NCBI GenBank assembly: GCA_964023275.1
Contig: OZ029914.1
Span: forward strand, 32,619,351-32,683,350
Origin: Norana najaformis
Taxonomy: Eukaryota > Annelida > Clitellata > Crassiclitellata > Hormogastridae
Direction: 5' to 3'
DNA length: 64,000 nt
Shown here: piece after piece, positions 1 to 11,800 of the stretch
Layout of the letters: the number at the start of each line of letters is the position of its first letter
How positions within the stretch are numbered: the stretch's first letter is position 1
Translations under genes and position numbers: made by a program
The notes under the pieces: model-generated
Told to the model about the DNA's origin: nothing
Databases searched by the model: none
What the model saw: only the letters and a program-made list of their open reading frames with translations

Positions 1-84
1 TAAGCAACATAAAACCAACTCAAAACTGGAGCTGACTGATGTGATCAAGAGAATCCAAAGATGCAACTCGCACAATAGTTTTAC

Positions 85-1223
85 CTTAGCATTGAAAATT
101 CGTCCATTGTAGATGACTTTTCCTCGTCTGGTTTCTGGATTCACGTCGATAAGCAGCCTTTCTTTCAGGTTTGGCACTCCAGCTCGTAATTCTTGCTTTA
201 TTTCACCCGCAACATTCTGCAAAAAGATAATTCAAGTTTATACATGAATGTTAGTTATTTAAATGTACACCAGTTTAGGCCATTTTGTTAAATTCTACAA
301 AAAACTTTTTAGGCAGAGGAAACATACATCATGCTCAACTTTCATCACTTATGAAACAAAAGTTTCTCCTTTTACATCCTAACCAGTTTCTTGTTGAATA
401 TGGTGTATGGTAATCTGTCAAATAATCCAGTTATTCACAGTTTTCTTGTATGATACAATTCTTTGTATACTTTTTTGAGCTACATCTTCTTTTGCTTATT
501 CAGTTTCTCTAAAAGCGTGTTCCAATTTGATTCCGATCATGGTTGGATTATATGCTCCATTAAAGGTTTTGAACTACAGCATCCTAATTGTGCTCAGGAG
601 ACGTAGGCTTCACATTTTTTGCCATGTAAAATTCGTTTATTACGAATTTAAATCTTTTTAAATTGGCAAATCTGATATCTTGTATTCTTTATTTCCTTTC
701 AAATAGGCATAATGGTCAAATTGATGCTTTGTATTTTGACATAAAATAATAACACCCGTGAAATCGAACTATATTTGTCATGATTTTCCTCTGCAAACAA
801 ACTCTCCGCACTCTACGACTTTACTTTTTATTCGCCACTGTTCCCTGTCCTGAATAGAGTATGCTGCGAATGTGCTCTTTGAACGGGAAACAAACCCAGT
901 ACGCACAATGCACAACGGCGAAATCGGCTTATAAACTTAAAGCACAAAAACACATAAAAACCGAAAACCGAAATCGCGATATTTAGATAAACTGAAACCG
1001 ACTTTGAATAAAAGAACAAGAAAAAACAGCAGACACTAAAATTCCATACTGATGATGCTATCCATTCGTCAGTGTAAATAATGCACAATAAGTGAAATTA
1101 ACGCTTGCAATACCTACCTTATATCAGTAAATGCTGTTTACTTACAACAGGAATGCGGAGAATGAACTGTTCTTCGCACTCAAACCCGATGTCTTCTTTC
1201 TTTTTGCTTTGCTTTCCTGCCAT
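85..1223 (-). CDS. TAF7: TAF7, TFIID subunit 7 (N-terminal part, two exons; runs off left edge)
   Basis: TAF7 is a subunit of the general transcription factor TFIID and acts in the nucleus at promoter recognition and initiation. Two minus-strand exons are visible: 1223..1146 (residues 1-26) and 216..85 (residues 27-70), both phase 0. The donor after exon 1 is gtaagt, the acceptor of exon 2 is tttttgcag, and a further gtaa donor follows at 84. The start ATG at 1223-1221 opens a lysine-rich leader followed by the motif EEQFILRIP, which corresponds to the start of the TAFII55 N-terminal domain. Exon 2 continues with LKERLLIDVNPETRRGKV, matching the family's LKDRL..I..PDGRHG..V stretch. An upstream in-frame ATG exists near 1295 but would add an unsupported 24-residue leader. 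The rest of the gene lies beyond position 1. The call rests on motif recognition and is strong for such a short part. Confidence 0.88.
217..1145 (-). other. TAF7 intron 1
   Basis: This 929-base intron is AT-rich and holds no gene. Around 905-1010 is a degenerate stretch (repeated 'aaaaccga', 'gatatttag') that looks related to 39690-39800 and is probably an old dispersed repeat. Nothing else was recognised. Confidence 0.6.
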
Positions 1224-1692
1224 CTTTGAAAACCCACGAACTGTTTGCACGGCTTTCGGTGCACGGGTCAGATTTTTGGGACTGTTACCGAAACTCATCA
1301 AACTGTATCTGATGATAGCTATAAAAATTAGTTGTCGAAAGCGCCTATTCCCGTATTCCACAAACCATCCGGGAATTTTCTATGAATTTTAAAACTTTCA
1401 ACTTCACTCAATCGGAAACGGTTGCACACAATACGTGTTTACAGAAATTCAGAAAGTGGTCATACGGCATACGCTGATATCTCCCAGGATGTTCAGCGCA
1501 AAAATTGTGAACTTTTGTTGCACAATTAATAGCCCTCCGTCAATGTATTCCATTTTATTGTAAAAATATGCATTACATCACCATATCCATGTTAATTTAA
1601 TGAAAGATAGTACAATATAGACAGATACCATGAGATTACGCTAATTAATACTGATAAACGTGTTTAGCAATTGCAGCATTTGACTTGCATGA
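1224..1692. other. TAF7 5' flank
   Basis: Upstream of the TAF7 start; it must contain the TAF7 promoter and 5'UTR. No TATA box or initiator could be assigned with confidence. No coding sequence was seen. Confidence 0.4.
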
Positions 1693-2339
1693 GGGTCATT
1701 CCAGCTCAACTCAACCAATTCTGAGAAAGCTCCCACTCGACCATCTCAGAATTGGATGAAATTTAAAAGACATGTTGCAAGATGTATTGGATGGAAAAAA
1801 CCAAACTTTTTCTGCAATATTTAAGATAGTTTCCAAGATATCACTGATTCCGTGACCCCACCCTCCGAAGGCATTTTGCGAAACTTCATCATGTCCACTT
1901 TTTGAGAACTGTTAGGCTAAATCAGGTGGTTTTTTGTGTTTGTACAGTTTCTTGCATAGATTACAAAAATATAATAATTATTATAATATGTCCCATAATT
2001 TAAACTGTATTAAATGTCAAAAGTGCCTTCATATTCATTTTATTTCTAAATTTTGCAATATTCAGTGATCAATATCTCCAAATGTACCAGGCACAATGCA
2101 TTCCATTTTTATATGTATACTGTCTATGTTGCTGGCAATTACTTGGCAAAGTTTGACTTGATTACTTACATCTGCTGGATATAGTAGGTCAAAGTTCACC
2201 AAATCTGACAAGGGGGGTCAGAGAAAAAATATTCCCAAAAGGGTCATAAAAATATTATTTTTTATTGCATTTTCTGATAGAGCATAGATCAGTTGATGGT
2301 CGAGTGGGAGGCATTGGTTGAGTTGAGCTGGAATGACCC
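1693..2339. mobile_element. 647-bp terminal-inverted-repeat element (MITE-like)
   Basis: The two ends are inverted copies. The first 27 bases (beginning GGGTCATTCCAGCTCAACTC) are repeated exactly in reverse complement at 2313-2339. After a short indel a second 16-base block (ctcccactcgaccatc) is also shared. The interior has no long ORF and includes near-complementary halves, so this is a non-autonomous DNA element. Target-site duplications are not clear: the flanks read gcatga on the left and ataatg on the right. The superfamily is not assigned. Confidence 0.75.
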
Positions 2340-3203
2340 ATAATGCTACTTAACATGAATTATAATATAATTCTTTTACCTATTTATAATTATGAAATAT
2401 AATTATATTTGTAAATATAAAAGACTCAACTATTCGGTGAACTCGAAAATTTTTAATTTAAGTTTAGCCAAGTTGTTTCTATTCATTTTCTCGAGTTATA
2501 TTCATTCACATACAATTTAATTGACATAGCTTGTGCAAATCGTTTGCCATTCTACTTATTATCTATGGTTACACACTGTGGCTCTATTACAGGCCGAGCC
2601 TCTCCTCGATCAGCACCTTCTGGAATGTATGTAGTTCCTGGCACATGTCTTGTCTTTGGCCAGCATTCATTCAGTTGCTGGTCCCTCTACGCATTACTCT
2701 CCACTTCCTCACATTAGCAACTCTCTTCCAGAGACTATTTTTCACTCCAAACTGAAAAATTACTTCTTCTAGTCTGGTTCTTAATGTTTCCTGTTACCTG
2801 GTAGGATGGTGCAGGAGCAGTTTAGAATCCATGTGCCCAAAAGAAAAATCGGATTTTTAGTAAAGAATTTAAAAGTCCCTTCATGGTCGACCACCTATGG
2901 AACGAATGCCTTCTCTATCAGAACTGGGTTGCATGCATGGTTTTGCCAAGTCCGCAAACCATGGAGACCAGACTAAACAGACTGCCAATAGCAGTTGTTG
3001 CGACAAGCTGCGCAGGAGTCTAAGAGCTCCATGCATTGTGAGTAAAGTTTTGCTAAAAATTCATGCATAGAGTGTATGATCTCTGTAGGCTAAAGCGTTG
3101 GCTCTGCGCATATTATTAAATGAATAATGTGGCACAATAAAATTCTACTCTATGACCTAAGTGGTAGTCCAAATTGCAAATTGTCTGTCATTATCCTTTA
3201 CTG
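2340..3203. other. TAF7 / transporter gap
   Basis: No gene was recognised. At about 2590-2770 the plus strand holds a decayed fragment resembling the C-terminal end of LINE-A (ending in a 'IFHSKLKNY'-like peptide). The remainder is AT-rich and, close to 3204, should contain the 3'UTR of the minus-strand transporter gene. Confidence 0.4.
2590..2770 (+). mobile_element. LINE-A remnant (decayed)
   Basis: The translation contains a phrase equivalent to the 'FHSKLKTFLF' end of the LINE-A reverse transcriptase ORF seen intact at 57545-58246, but it is broken by stops and substitutions. Assignment is by eye and weak. Confidence 0.4.
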
Positions 3204-5873
3204 CTATGCTGTAAATCTTCTGGCATGTCTTAACATGCAGGGCATTGGGCAGAGCACTAATCCTGCAACGAGAATCCAAGCACCGGCAATGAAGAACGAT
3301 ATGTTGTAATCTCCAGACATGTCAAAGACAAAACCTGTAAAGAAAGAAAAGCTGTTTAACACAACAGCACACTTCTCAAATCTGTCCAGAAAAGGAAAAG
3401 TACAGTGCAACTTGTTTAACACAAAATACCACGCACTAGTGTGAACAATTTGTATTAACTGAACTTCATCTTAACAGTTCTTTCAATTTAAATTATTATA
3501 CATTTTCAATTTATTATATATATCAGATAAACTATATGTATGTATAACAATTGCTTAGTATTGCACTTGGAATACACACATTAAAACATTATATAATAAG
3601 ACTGCACAAGTTCTATGTAGTTTCCCTACATAGTAATTAATTTAAAAGATAATAAAAGATAACTAGTAAAATATTTAGAGAGATGGTACTTAGAAAATCG
3701 AAGTTAATAAAAGTTCAAATCCTATGCTGATAACACTGCCATGCTTCGAAAGTTGAATCATAACAAAGAGTACGATTATTTTGAGTGGACATCGGCAAAT
3801 ATCTGCCGCAGTGTACGTCGTATGCGTAAATTATAATTGCTACATGTTCAGTTTTACACTAAAAGTATTTTTCCGCGAATGCATAGGCCGTCACTGATGC
3901 CGTGAGCTGGCGGGGTTATAAATGTTATAGGTCTAAATCTCACAGCACTCTAATGAATGTCTTAACTGCCAACAGCGCACAGTCCCGAAAATGCAACCTG
4001 AAACAAACTACGACCATTTCATGGTAGACGAGAGTAGCCAGATGTTGAAAAAATTACCATTTGGTTATCCAAGGTTTCTGTTGCAATTTCTTCCTTGGGA
4101 CTTGAAAATTATTTTTATGTTAAGCGATATTTCCTCTTACGAGTTTCATAATACAGGAACTAGTTTACAATAAAAACCATTCATGCTGGAACAGACTAAA
4201 CCTCCTTTTTGTGTTAACTAATATTTCGTGTTAAATGTTTTTGTGTTAAGTGTTTTTCGTTGCAATTCACACAACAGCAAACTTCCTAAAATACAACTCA
4301 AAGAAAGTTATATAATCCATTATTTAACATTTTAACCAGGTAATGTACTATTTATGCAGGAAGACCAAAAAAGGAACAAAAGTCAAATTTAAAGGCTTTT
4401 GCTGTAACAAGTGTGGTTTAAGCTTAAACTAAGCAAATAATTCTACATATACCGTCAAAATCAACTTGGAACAGTTTCGCAACACAATCAGAGCAACTTA
4501 CCGACAATTGGTGTACCAATCAATGTTCCCAATCCTTGAACAAACTGCAGAAGTCCAAAGGCATTGGTCGCCTTCTCCAATGTGATTATTTCAACAAGGC
4601 ACATCAGTGGAAGTACATAAGTAACACTGACGAATAGTCCAAACACAGCTGCATAGATGCTCAGCAAGGCATAGTTCGTGCAAACAGGAACCAATATTGT
4701 TGCAAATCCTATAACTGCTATGCTAAGCCCATACAAAAAGTTCGGGCTGACGTTCGGAACGTCGCCCACTATTCCAATCACAATTTGGCCAACAGTTCTA
4801 GCAATTCCAACAGTTGACAAAAGGAAGTCGGCCTGGTGGTGGTCAATCCCTAGAAGTCGAGCCCGATCAACCAAGTAGACATACGGCACACTGATCCATA
4901 GATACGTGCAGAAATTTACACCACAGAAACACAGAAATGGCCCATCAGAAAGGACTGACTTGTTGAGCATAGCATGGACCATCAGACACAATTCACACCA
5001 GAAGCGTTTCAAGATCCTCTTGCAGTCATACACACAAGAAAACACATTCCGAGATTGGCTTTCCAAAACCTGCGAATCAGGTACAGCAGAAATGTCGACG
5101 TTAGTACGTGCTTTTCTGTTGGTACTATCTTTCATCACAGGAAAACTGCTTTCTGAAACTTCTAGATCATGGCTACTTTGTAACACTGTGATGTTTGACT
5201 GACTGTCTTGGCTCAACAGTTCATGTAATGGAACTTCAGACTTATTTGAACATCCTTCGGTGATTGTTAATTCTTTGCAGTCCGTCTTTGGAAGGTTTTC
5301 TGCATTTTCTGTGTCACTTGCAGACCGATACAGTGATCCAGCAACTAGCAATTCCAGACAAACCCCACCCATTATAAGAAGCATGCCCCGCCAAGCATAG
5401 ATATCCATCAGAAATCCCATCAATGGTGGAAAGGCAAAAGAACCGAGCCCTGATCCAGTGACTGCTAAACCAGTTGCAAGACCCCTCCGCTTCTCAAAAT
5501 GACACGTCACTGCAATAATTGATGGTATGTATGTCATGGCAAAACCGATGCTCGACAAGAGACCAATACTCAGGCAAAACAGAGAAAAAGAGGCAGAAAA
5601 TGCTGCTAACACTAATGCCATGCATGTCAGTATTCCACCAATGATGGCTACCTTACGACATCCAGCGACAGCAGTAATGGCACAGACGACTGGACTTATG
5701 ACCATGGGAATTCCATAAATGAGAGTAGGAACCAGTGCGGTGTTGCCTTTCGACTCTTCAAAATAGTCAGCCATTTCTGGAAAAAGTACTCCAAATGAAT
5801 AGGCCCAACCATCAGCAATAAAGTAAGAGACAAAAGCACCGATAAGCACCATCCATCCCCAACCGCCATCCAT
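3204..5873 (-). CDS. monocarboxylate-transporter-like protein (SLC16/MFS)
   Basis: Two exons, 5873..4502 and 3334..3204, join in phase 1 (donor gtaagt, acceptor tttacag) to give a 500-residue protein, normal for SLC16. The start is the ATG at 5873. The N-terminus carries the signature DGGWGWMV of the first helix. Twelve hydrophobic segments fall in two blocks separated by a Ser/Glu-rich cytoplasmic loop of about 110 residues (about 195-305), and the last two helices are in exon 2. RRGLATGLAVTGSGLG matches the conserved helix 4-5 region. In helix 8 the conserved Arg is present (about residue 359) but the Asp four residues earlier, found in proton-coupled lactate carriers, is Val here. By analogy with orphan MCTs the substrate is therefore uncertain. 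The protein should sit in the plasma membrane. The 1.17-kb intron contains MITE-like sequence. Confidence 0.93.
3400..4275. mobile_element. possible pogo-like MITE inside the transporter intron
   Basis: At 3400 the sequence reads ta-CAGTGCAACTTGTTTAACAC, a form similar to the pogo-like ends at 30711 and 33089. At 4206-4267 the opposite orientation motif (tgtgttaag...cgttgcaa) is repeated several times. The pairing of these two ends is approximate, so boundaries are uncertain. Confidence 0.35.
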
Positions 5874-6885
5874 CCTTTGCTCGTTCAAGTCTGAGTTTTA
5901 TGCTTGAGAGAACTGACGTGATTGTTCCTTCGTGACAATTAGTTGTGGCTCCAAAAGGCAATATGTACGCACTTCAGAATCCAATCAGAACTTTACAGTT
6001 CACACTAAAGAGAACAAAAAGCAAACAACCATTGTTAAAGTGTGTGAGCATTTTCCTATTGTTAAAAGGCATGCACGTATTCACATGCAGTTCAGATACT
6101 GCATTTCAGATTCAATTTACTGACTGTCGGTGTAACAAATGGTTAAACAGGCCTGAAACTGAGAATGAAATTATGAACTCCAAACAATACATGTGCAGCT
6201 GTGCGATCCCAAAGCCTCTGATATTTACTGTCGAGCACAGAAATTTTAATCAACCTGAGGCCCAAATAAAATGATGTGGTGGGCCAAGTTTATCATGCAG
6301 GCCAGAGTTTCCCCAGGCCTAAGCTACATGCAATAAACACAGTTTCTTATATCTTAACAGTGTACAGAAGCACATGCTTAACAGAATGACCTGCTGTAGA
6401 CTTTACAGCTTAAATAATTTAAAGCATTGACTAAGAGCCAATCTGCATTAAATGGCCCACATAACCAATGACAATATAGGCCTAATCAATTAGTAATTAG
6501 TCCTAATGGATTTTTAATCGTAACAAGCATGCAAGATTTGTCTTAAGAAAGGTTTATGGTGTGCAGTAATAGGTTAAAGACCTTGTTCCCTGCCTATCAC
6601 ATACCACCAGACCAAGGTCTCGATCAAAGTTCAAGCAATCACTTAATATCACAAGTGCTGATAAGCAGCAAACTCTTCAATATTTTGATCACATATGAAT
6701 GGCACGCATCTGAGGCTTTAATAATACAATACTATATAATAGCTATGACTGGAGTCCAACAACTGAATTTGGTCTATAAAGATAAGAAACAATAACAGTA
6801 ATTGATCATTTATCATGTCTACCCTGTAATCATAGACTTGAGGGATCTTTTAAGTAAAGGTTCTCTAGGTTCCTATTCAGTGCTA
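5874..6885. other. 5' flank of the transporter gene
   Basis: This is the left part of the divergent spacer between the transporter (minus) and the ZDHHC gene (plus). It should carry the transporter promoter and 5'UTR. Short ORFs here resemble nothing known. No recognisable repeat was seen. Confidence 0.4.
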
Positions 6886-7112
6886 TATCCTATCCTGACT
6901 CCCCTTCTTCCTCTTGTCCCTCTTTCCACTCCAATCCCAAACATCACACACCATAGCTTCCACGCTGTCTCTCTGTCTGACTCTAGGATCTTGACCTGGA
7001 ACTGAACACTTTTGCGTATCGATTTTGTTTTGACTGAGCGCCTGTGAATAAGCTGGTCCCCGTGATGTGGCTTTCATTGGGCGCTGTAGAAATATCGGGA
7101 ATACGATTAAGA
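6886..7112 (+). mobile_element. LINE-A 3' fragment
   Basis: The 3' untranslated end of LINE-A: the block 'ggatcttgacctggaac', then 'ttttgttttgactgagcgcc', then 'aagctggtccc', then the tip 'gggcgctgtagaaat', ending in a degraded ATTACG tail. It matches 23364-23599, 33909-34228 and 57545-58246. It is 5'-truncated, as expected of LINE copies. Confidence 0.85.
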
Positions 7113-7117
7113 AATGT

Positions 7118-7178
7118 TCAGGCACATATATGTACATACATACATACATATATAAATACATACATACATACACACACA
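7118..7178. repeat. (ACAT)n microsatellite
   Basis: Imperfect run of tacata/catacata units directly after the LINE-A fragment. Confidence 0.8.
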
Positions 7179-7317
7179 AGCAAAAGGGAATAGCAAATCA
7201 ATAACGGCATAAACTTTATTACCAGTTCCACATGAATGTCTGTCTTGACAGACATTCCACATGATAGACCAGGATTTGAACTTCCGCTGCGGTCCATGCA
7301 CGTGGCCTAAAACAACG

Positions 7318-7400
7318 CTGTGTCCATTCAAGCGGTCAGCGGTGGCGAAAGGACCTCACCCGATAAAATCATTCATGACAAGCAGGGTCGAGGCCAAATG
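7318..7400 (+). mobile_element. SINE-B related fragment
   Basis: The stretch from 'ccattcaagcggtcagcgg' through 'agggtcgaggcca' matches the body of SINE-B (complement of 24250-24365 and 41220-41310). The tRNA-like head is not recognisable here. Confidence 0.6.
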
Positions 7401-8321
7401 ATTACTATTAAAACAGGCACATGCAAATATCGTGTGTGCATGTCATTGTATTGACTGTCCTCAGTGTCCTGACAAGTTCATAAAGGTCGAGATATACAAA
7501 GCGAAGCTGGTTAAATAAACAGCGAGATACGCAATCACTGCAACTACTGCTAACTATAATACAAGCCTCGGTAATTTTATAAAACTATAATACAAGCCTC
7601 GGTAATTTTATAAAACTGACAATACCTATGCATGCGTGAGATCACAATAACCTTCAAACACACATTCCGCAAGCACGCCGTGACAATAGAGTTGTAAACA
7701 ACGATCAGTATAAAACCCAGTAGTTCATGGTGGAGTCCAACAGTTTAACTACATCATAACTATGGCATCAGAGGCCGTTGACGTCGATGGAAACAAAGTT
7801 TGTACAACTCTCGCTCTTTTTGTTTTCAGACTGGTGTTTAGAAGCAGCTGAACAAACATTTTTTAGTGGGACTTGGCTCTAAAGATGAACCATAAGTAAG
7901 TAAGTAAATAAAATATGAACCCCACAAACGTGCTGCTCTTATCAGTGACGTCGGCTGTGATTTTTTAAATTATACCTAATAGCGTAACGCTTCTACAAAT
8001 TCGCTTTATATTCAGGACTTCCCACTTTGAATACGAACCTACAGACAGCGCTTCATATAAAGGCTGTTTACCTTCAATTTAGTATAGTAACACGAGGCTA
8101 ACCAAAAAGTAAGTTTGATTAGTTTACTTACTTACTTCACATAAAACTTACCACTTACATGTAACACAAACAGATCTCGAGCATGAACACAAACTACGAA
8201 ATTGGGAATATTAAAATAATAATGTGTAAGAAAGCGATCGCATAAACATAAGCATAAACGATGGCATAAACATCGTCCTGGTAACCGACAAGTGGTTTCA
8301 AACACCATTCACCGAAGCCGT
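7401..8321. other. divergent spacer, middle part
   Basis: No gene was recognised. It contains a perfect 31-base tandem duplication (7552-7614, unit beginning aactataatacaagcctcgg) and otherwise unremarkable AT-rich DNA. Confidence 0.4.
7552..7614. repeat. 31-bp tandem duplication
   Basis: Two adjacent identical copies of a 31-base unit; the second starts at 7583. Confidence 0.9.
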
Positions 8322-8477
8322 CCGACTGTCTGACTGCCTGACTACTGGATCTTGACCTGGAACCGAACCCCTTTTCCCATCGATTTTGTTTTGACTGAGC
8401 ACCTATGAATAAGATGGTTCCCGTGACTTAGCTTTCGTTGGGCGCTGTAGAAATATCGAGGTTACGATTACGAGTAT
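8322..8477 (+). mobile_element. LINE-A 3' fragment
   Basis: Contains the LINE-A 3' blocks ('ggatcttgacctggaac', 'ttttgttttgactgagc', 'gggcgctgtagaaat') and a short ATTACG tail at 8463-8475. It is 5'-truncated. Confidence 0.85.
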
Positions 8478-8874
8478 GAGTTGTTCACATTTCAGTTTGG
8501 GACACTTTCAATTCATGATATTCATCAGTAGAAAATAACAATTAAAACTATATTTGTCGGTAATCTAGTAAATGTTACTGTGTATCAGGAATAACCCCAT
8601 TAGATTTGTGATTTTTAAAATTAATTTGAAGGTAACGATCAAATGAAATTTATAACGCAACTGTAAAATAACATTAAAACTTCTGACCTCAGCACTAGCG
8701 TAATAAAAGCACAAAAATGGCTCAAACAAAGCCTTTTGGTATAACGCACCATTATGCATAGGTTACATAGATCATTGGTTGTTATGGGAGCTTTGCAGTT
8801 TCCGCTTTTCAATGGCTTGATCATAATAAGCGAAATTTTTCTTTAGTTGCCAGTTTAAACAATATTTGCTTAAA

Positions 8875-11800
8875 ATGGCAGAAGGAATTATAAGTAGATT
8901 CTGCATGGCACTTCTTCGTCTTGCGCCTGTTTTATTTGTTAGTGCTGTCATTATCTGGTCTTATTACGCCTACGCAGTTCATATGTGCATCTGTAAGTGT
9001 CTAATCAAACGATTTTTGCTCGCTTAACACTAAACCACATATTTATTTTTCCGATTTGAAGGCACGCTATTGTAATTTGTATTTGTAATTTTAAATTTGT
9101 ATAGCGCCTCTTCAAGATAAACTCATCAGAGGCATTTTCTGCGCCAACGATGTTAAATGTCATTAAGAACGGAACATTCGCCCGTTAGTAAACATTGCTC
9201 AGATGACTAGAAGATTCGTCAGTTGCAGGCTCGCGCACAGACGCAAAGCAAACAGGTTTCCAACTAGAATTGAATGATGACAGCATGTTCAGAGTTTCTG
9301 AAGCGTGTAGCATCGAAGATGAGGAATGATGATGGGCGTTGTGAACCGCCGCCGATGGCTCACGGTCGCCTCACCGTCCAGCAGTCCCTCGATGACGATG
9401 CTATGATTGCTCTAATCGTAGAACTAAACTCCCACCAGTTCAGATTAAATCTGCGTTGATGTTTTGCGAATGTCATAACGTTACGCTCGCGTCTGCTTAT
9501 TTAAAAGTCCGGACCTGGTTCCTATTTTTCTGACTAGAAGCTGTTTGTCTTTTGGGATCCCCTAACTTATCTGCCTTTCCCCACAAGAAGTCTGTTATCA
9601 GAGCAAACGAATATTTGCATGTTTTGCATGAAAGCTTAAATGATGCTTATTTCAGAACACGCAAGATAGAGATCTTGTGTTTTGCTAGTGATTATGAGAT
9701 CCAGGTGTCAGTCAATGGCCTTTCTTGAAAGAGCATGATGTAATCCTGACTTTTCATTCATTTTAGTTTCAAGAAACATCTGAATTGTTTTTGTAGAGGT
9801 CAGCAAGGTTTAATTACTGGAATTTTGAATGTAGTTATTTCCATGTTTGCATTACAATCAAAGGCGTGGCCAATTAATAGAAAAATTATGCTTAATGTTA
9901 ATTATTACAGATTCTGAACTAAACTGCAAGATTATGATATATAGTAATTAAAGTTAACATTGGAGGCATATTTCAGATTGTTTTTATGGTTTTAAGGTGT
10001 TTAAAATGTTTGTTTTCAGACACTGTTGTGAATGTTCCTGAGAAAGGTATTTTTGTTTATCACATGTTTTGGTTTTCATGAACTTTTATTATTAATTTCA
10101 AGTTTTTCTGCTGTAAGCAGTTTATCCTCGTTTGAAATTTCTCTAATGTTGTATCTAATTGCTTGACTTGGATGTAAGATTAATTTACCTGTTTGTCTCC
10201 ACATGGACAATTTGGTAATCTCATGAGAAAGCTAAGTCGGCCATTCGCTTGACTGAAGCAAATGTTAAAACACAAATTTAATCAGTTTGAAATGTTTATG
10301 TTATGTTTGGCTTTGATTTAGTCGTCTACCTGATCTTCTATCATCCGTTTCTGCTTATGATGGTCTGGTGTTTTCTCAAGACTATATTCACTGAACCTGC
10401 TGCAGTTCCGACACAGGTACATAAGTTTTATCTTCCTAATTTTTCCTTTTTCTTCTGTTTTTATGATGCTGTGTTTCCAATTTCAACATTCAGAAATTTT
10501 GAACGATACTATTTATGTTCCTTCTTTTTCTCTGCTTTCCCTTTTTTTGAGTAAAATGTTCATCTGTCTCTGTACGCTTCAATCAGGAATGTTTTAATAT
10601 CTGCTGTTCTATACTTTACGGTCCAGATTAGACTAAATTTAAATGTGATAGCATATTTTCAGTCTTTCAATTGATGCCAGCTTAAGTAAGGATTTCCATA
10701 TTAATTAGCTGTACGTGTTTGCTGCATAAAAATATGTTATGTAAGTCATCCAGTCTTTGGCCTGGCTTCACCAGTGGATTATGATTTTAATTACAATTTC
10801 ACTTGAAGCAAACTTTGATTGAAGTCTTGGGCATTATGATAACAGCAATATAAAATTAATTAGACCAGATTATATTAGATCTTCAATAACATGCATGTAT
10901 ATCCACATAAAACTGTATCTTGTTAGTGTGAGTTCCTCAACTGTGTAATAAGCAGTTGTTATTTAAAAGATTGTGAGATCTTCCTCTTCTCTGCTACCCA
11001 TTTTACTGCTCTATGGTGAATTGTTTCTGTTGTGAGCATAATAATAATGACTATCGTGATCATAATTAAAATCAAAATCATCACCATTAACATTATAAAA
11101 GTATGTTGTTTTGTCTTGTCTAGTATTATCTGTCAGAAAGCGATCTGGAGAAATTTGAAAATTTATCACCACCTGAACAAAAACAGTTTCTTGAACAGAA
11201 AGCAATAAAGCTTTCAGTTCAGTGTCGAACAAATGCAGGAGGTAGTAACATGCTGAAATAAGTTTGATTCTAAGTTTTTTGCTCATACTGAAACTGATAT
11301 ATTAAGTGCAATTGAATAAAAATTCTTATCATTTCCCATGAAATATAGTTACTAGTAAAGCTGTGGAATTAGAGTTAACGATACTTTATTCAAGTATTGA
11401 TTGAAGTAGATTATACAAATCACAGCATGGTATTGCAGCTAATTATTAGTGGGAAAAAGCCTTAAGCATAGGAAATACTTTTTGATAATCTGTATTAATC
11501 TGTTATAAGAATTGCAATGTAAGTTGAAATATTTTGCAGATAATGTGCAGAGTTAAATATAATGTTGTATGTTTTTGTGGTGAAAATGATTACTGTAATT
11601 CTGAGGGTGACAAACAAGAGAATTCTAAGGAAGAGATGAACTGTATTATTGTTCTCGGAGTGAAAGTTCTGTTGGTTATTGCTTTGTTTTAGCTGTAAGA
11701 TTCTGTTCATACTGCAAATGCATTAAACCAGACAGAGCTCACCACTGCTCAGTCTGCCAAAAGTAAGTAAGCATCCATAAGATTTCCGCTCCAGTGTTGA

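Noticed and set aside
905-1010. Similarity between TAF7 intron 1 and 39690-39800
   Set aside because: Only short shared words (gatatttag, aaaaccga) could be matched by eye, too weak to define an element.
5945-6274. 109-codon ORF upstream of the transporter gene
   Set aside because: No motif, no splice context, and a composition like the surrounding non-coding DNA; chance ORF in the 5' flank.
7234-7257. 11-bp perfect palindrome (gaatgtctgtc-tt-gacagacattc)
   Set aside because: An isolated hairpin without conserved context or second copy; no function can be argued.
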